Of a stretch of DNA of 6,863 nt, positions 5,679 to 6,863 are shown in pieces; positions within the stretch are counted from its first letter, which is position 1, and each line of letters opens with the position of its first letter. The DNA lies in assembly GCA_012512865.1 (NCBI GenBank), contig JAAZDH010000361.1:1-6863 (forward strand), read 5' to 3'. Origin of the DNA: Clostridiaceae bacterium (GTDB lineage: Bacteria; Bacillota; Clostridia; Acetivibrionales; DUMC01). The position numbers and the translations under genes are program-made. The notes beneath the pieces are model-generated. The model searched no databases. It had not been told where the DNA came from and was given only the letters and a program-made list of their open reading frames with translations.

Positions 5679-6781
5679 GTCCTTTCCACCTCCCCCAGCA
5701 GGGCAACCACTGGTTCCCCGCCTCTTGGAGCCCATATCCTGTCCAGTGAAGGGCATACTACCCTTACGGCAGCTTCCTCGCTCGCTACATAGACAAAATC
5801 TCCTTTAGTAGCGGCAACCAGCGGACGGAGCTTTATCCTGTCGTTTAGCGCAATCATGCCGTCCCTGCAGCCGACTATAATGGAAAATGGCCCGTTCACC
5901 AGCGCAGAACTGTACACGATCCTTATGGCTTTTATCAGCTCCTGTTTCTCCTTGCCCATCATTTCTATTTCCGCCCAGAAAGGAGGCGCGATCGCCGCTA
6001 TTGCAGCATTCATCGGGAGCTTGTACCTCCTGAGCAGCAGGTCGAACATGTAGGCAATCGCCTCGGTGTCCGTCTGGAGGTTGCACCTGTACCCAAACAT
6101 TTCAAGCCATCTCCTGTTAGTGTCATAGGAGGAAATCTCCCCGTTGTGAACCACCGACAAATCAAGGAGGGCAAAAGGATGGGCTCCTCCCCACCAGCCG
6201 GGGGTATTCGTGGGAAACCTGCCATGGGCCGTCCAAATATACGCCTTGTAAGTATCCAGCATGTAGAATTCGCCCACATCCCCGGGATAGCCCACCGCCT
6301 TGAAGACACCCATGTTTTTCCCGCTTGATACGACGAAGGCACCTTTAAAGCAGGAATTTATCCGCATTACGCACCTCACCACGAATTCATCCTCTTCATC
6401 CTCGCCAAGCCCTGATTCAAGCATCCTATCCTTCCTGGGAGTCATGAAATATCTCCTGATAACCGGGGCTTCCGTTATTGCCCGCACCTTCCTGGTGGGT
6501 ATCCTGCCCGCCGACTCTATATCGAAATACTCGTTGAAAAAGCATTCAACATCATCCTTTGCCTTCTCATTATCATAAAACATGTGCATAGCATACAAAT
6601 CCCGGTATTCGGGGTATATACCGTAAGCGGCGAACCCGCCGCCCAAACCATTCGAACGTTCATGCATCAAGGCTATTGACTTTATTATTTCCGTACCCGG
6701 TATGAGCTTTTTTTTCCTGTTCATTATTCCCGCGATTGCACATCCGGAAGGAATCCTTATTTCACCCTCGCGTCGCTGCAT
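5675..6781 (-). CDS. Class II glutamine amidotransferase subunit of glutamate synthase
   Basis: This 368-residue subunit releases ammonia from glutamine for the synthase core, matching the N-terminal domain of GltB and archaeal GlxB-like proteins. The likely catalytic cysteine is C14 in PSGCAIAGIM. Other class II motifs are HGRFPT (186-191), the Asn-Gly pair of HNGE (212-215) and QTDTEA (236-241). I chose the ATG at 6781 because AAAGGTGG lies seven bases upstream. An in-frame ATG at 6805 has no ribosome site. In both cases C14 is internal, so an N-terminal propeptide must be removed if it works as an N-terminal nucleophile. The gene is intact and is the first of the operon. Its TGA overlaps the FMN gene's ATG. 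Confidence 0.92.
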   Translation of the reverse strand: MQRREGEIRIPSGCAIAGIMNRKKKLIPGTEIIKSIALMHERSNGLGGGFAAYGIYPEYRDLYAMHMFYDNEKAKDDVECFFNEYFDIESAGRIPTRKVRAITEAPVIRRYFMTPRKDRMLESGLGEDEEDEFVVRCVMRINSCFKGAFVVSSGKNMGVFKAVGYPGDVGEFYMLDTYKAYIWTAHGRFPTNTPGWWGGAHPFALLDLSVVHNGEISSYDTNRRWLEMFGYRCNLQTDTEAIAYMFDLLLRRYKLPMNAAIAAIAPPFWAEIEMMGKEKQELIKAIRIVYSSALVNGPFSIIVGCRDGMIALNDRIKLRPLVAATKGDFVYVASEEAAVRVVCPSLDRIWAPRGGEPVVALLGEVERT

Positions 6782-6820
6782 CAATAAACCACCTTTCCCA
6801 AGCATTCACAAGCAGGATTA

Positions 6821-6838
6821 AGTACCTTGATAGTACCT
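6821..6838. repeat. Direct repeat AGTACCT upstream of the glutamate synthase operon
   Basis: AGTACCT occurs at 6821-6827 and 6832-6838, one helical turn apart, about 40-57 bases before the first gene. The spacing could suit a regulator bound on one face of the helix. I could not identify a convincing promoter in 6782-6863, so the operon promoter may lie to the right of the window. Confidence 0.35.
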
Positions 6839-6863
6839 CCTTAGCACTTTCCTGGCACATTCC

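Noticed and set aside
6782..6863. Promoter or T-box leader for the glutamate synthase operon
   Set aside because: I found no -35/-10 pair with acceptable spacing and no T-box or terminator elements. A TACTAT hexamer lacks a matching -35.

Overview
The window looks like a piece of a Clostridia-type (Bacillota) chromosome. The evidence is strong purine-rich ribosome binding sites, a TTG start, a consensus sigma-A promoter, a PadR/HAAS regulatory pair, and a ferredoxin-rich split glutamate synthase typical of anaerobes. Genes are moderately GC-rich and intergenic DNA is very AT-rich. All recognised genes lie on the minus strand, so the window reads from right to left. I cannot name the species.

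Right and centre (about 6781 to 1338): a five-gene operon for an archaeal-type, multi-subunit glutamate synthase. In transcription order it encodes a class II glutamine amidotransferase (5675-6781), an FMN-binding synthase core with an N-terminal 2[4Fe-4S] ferredoxin domain (4175-5678), a four-cluster ferredoxin (3512-4012), an FAD/NAD(P)-dependent oxidoreductase (2171 to about 3466) and a GXGXG beta-helix subunit (1338-2074). Together these correspond to the domains of large GltB plus an electron-input module. Ammonia from glutamine would be channelled to 2-oxoglutarate on the FMN subunit, with electrons arriving through the flavoprotein and ferredoxin subunits.

The operon is damaged as written. 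The FMN gene has one extra base in a C6 tract. The GXGXG gene lacks one base. The FAD gene has a well-placed ribosome site and ATG followed by an in-frame TGA at codon 3, with no usual start codon before its FAD-binding motif. A cysteine-rich coding signal upstream of the ferredoxin gene jumps frame twice. Either the sequence contains indel errors or the operon is decaying. Recoding is a less likely alternative, and each site can be tested.

Intergenic region (814-1337): it holds a 52-nt REP-like palindrome, an AT-rich array of four TTATACAAT direct repeats, a textbook promoter (TTGACA-17-TATAAT, minus strand) with a 21-bp palindrome over its spacer and -10, and a leader of about 158 nt with nested inverted repeats.

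Left (1-813): a PadR-family repressor and, two bases downstream, a DUF1700/HAAS-type membrane protein that runs off the window. Both look intact. The palindrome in the promoter suggests PadR autoregulation.
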